A DNA stretch of 12,536 bases from Candidatus Bathyarchaeota archaeon (GTDB taxonomy: Archaea > Thermoproteota > Bathyarchaeia > Bathyarchaeales > Bathyarchaeaceae): contig JACUTO010000033.1 of assembly GCA_014859755.1 (NCBI GenBank), positions 1 through 12,536 of the forward strand, written 5' to 3'. Below, in pieces: positions 12,366-12,536 of the stretch (positions are counted from its first letter, which is position 1; the number at the start of each line of letters is the position of its first letter). Position numbers and translations under genes: made by a program. Below the pieces are notes generated by a model. That model was not told the origin of the DNA. It did not search any database and worked only from the letters and a program-made list of their open reading frames with translations.

Positions 12366-12380
12366 TTCTACGAATTAGAA
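12366..12380 (-). promoter_or_regulatory. Operator-like palindrome, copy 2
   Basis: TTCTA-CGAAT-TAGAA has the same arms and spacer length as copy 1, extended to six-base arms by flanking G and C (12365-12381), and is also followed by CAGA. The centre is 23 bases from that of copy 1, about two helical turns, so two dimers could bind the same face. A lone GTTCTA half-site is at 12452-12457. Confidence 0.5.
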
Positions 12381-12381
12381 C

Positions 12382-12536
12382 AGACGGAGAAACGCATGCG
12401 CATATTTGTCTCTGCGGAACGGCGACCGCGCGCAACATTCTTCAAAGTCTTGTTCTATCCGAAAATTTAACAGATCTTGCCACTTTTACGTTGTAAGTTT
12501 TTCAAGCATAGCCTAGCCTTCAAGCGTCAAACCAAA
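12382..12536. other. Window-end intergenic sequence
   Basis: I see no supportable gene. The stretch contains an imperfect hairpin (GAGAAA at 12388-12393 with TTTGTCTC at about 12406-12413, enclosing the palindrome ATGCGCAT), a GC-rich patch, and an AT-rich AAAATTTAAC near 12462-12471 that could be a plus-strand promoter for a gene beyond the window. Confidence 0.35.

Noticed and set aside
12388..12413. Hairpin around ATGCGCAT as a riboswitch for the DUF2330-like gene
   Set aside because: It is imperfect, lies upstream of the likely promoter and so would not be in the transcript, and resembles no known aptamer.

Overview
The window is archaeal chromosomal DNA. The clearest markers are an archaeal histone, a group II chaperonin (thermosome), ribosomal protein S17e, a tRNA gene interrupted by introns, AT-rich TATA boxes about 26 nt before the inferred transcript starts, and frequent TTG or GTG starts paired with Shine-Dalgarno sequences. 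The mix of gene types and the two-intron tRNA would fit a TACK-type archaeon such as a Bathyarchaeia member. That placement is inference; no marker here settles it.

Layout. 1-821 (minus): a nitroreductase overlapping a small DUF6092-like gene. A previously easy-to-miss 59-codon ORF (903-1082, plus) is divergent from this pair. 1101-2747 (minus): an AMP-forming acyl-CoA ligase with its own promoter. 2835-3522 (minus): a small helical protein followed by a MoaD/ThiS-type ubiquitin-like protein ending in Gly-Gly. 3688-5595 (plus): an acetyl-CoA-synthetase-type enzyme with unusual substitutions in two conserved motifs. 5596-5933: a gene-free stretch containing a strong candidate structured RNA with its own TATA box. 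5934-6526 (minus): rps17e preceded by a catalytically dead, internally deleted TatD relative. 6589-6876 (minus) is an orphan small gene, divergent from 6949-8782 (plus), a probable operon of Nfu-type Fe-S scaffold, a 72-aa unknown, a macro-domain protein and a full TatD nuclease. 8931-9152 is the histone and 9281-10921 the thermosome subunit, each with its own promoter. 11014-11131 is tRNA-Glu(CTC) with two introns. 11255-12304 (minus) is an exported, C-terminally anchored DUF2330-like protein, with two tandem palindromic operator-like sites upstream. The last ~150 bases hold no gene that I can support.

How the genes fit together. The two AMP-forming ligases activate carboxylic acids to CoA thioesters and suggest uptake of organic acids. 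The nitroreductase, Nfu, macro and TatD genes are housekeeping or repair functions. S17e, the tRNA, histone and thermosome belong to core information processing and protein folding. The points most worth checking are the doubly interrupted tRNA, the candidate RNA at about 5742-5900, the paired operators at 12343-12380, the shrunken TatD gene, and the altered nucleotide-binding loop of the acetyl-CoA-synthetase-like enzyme.
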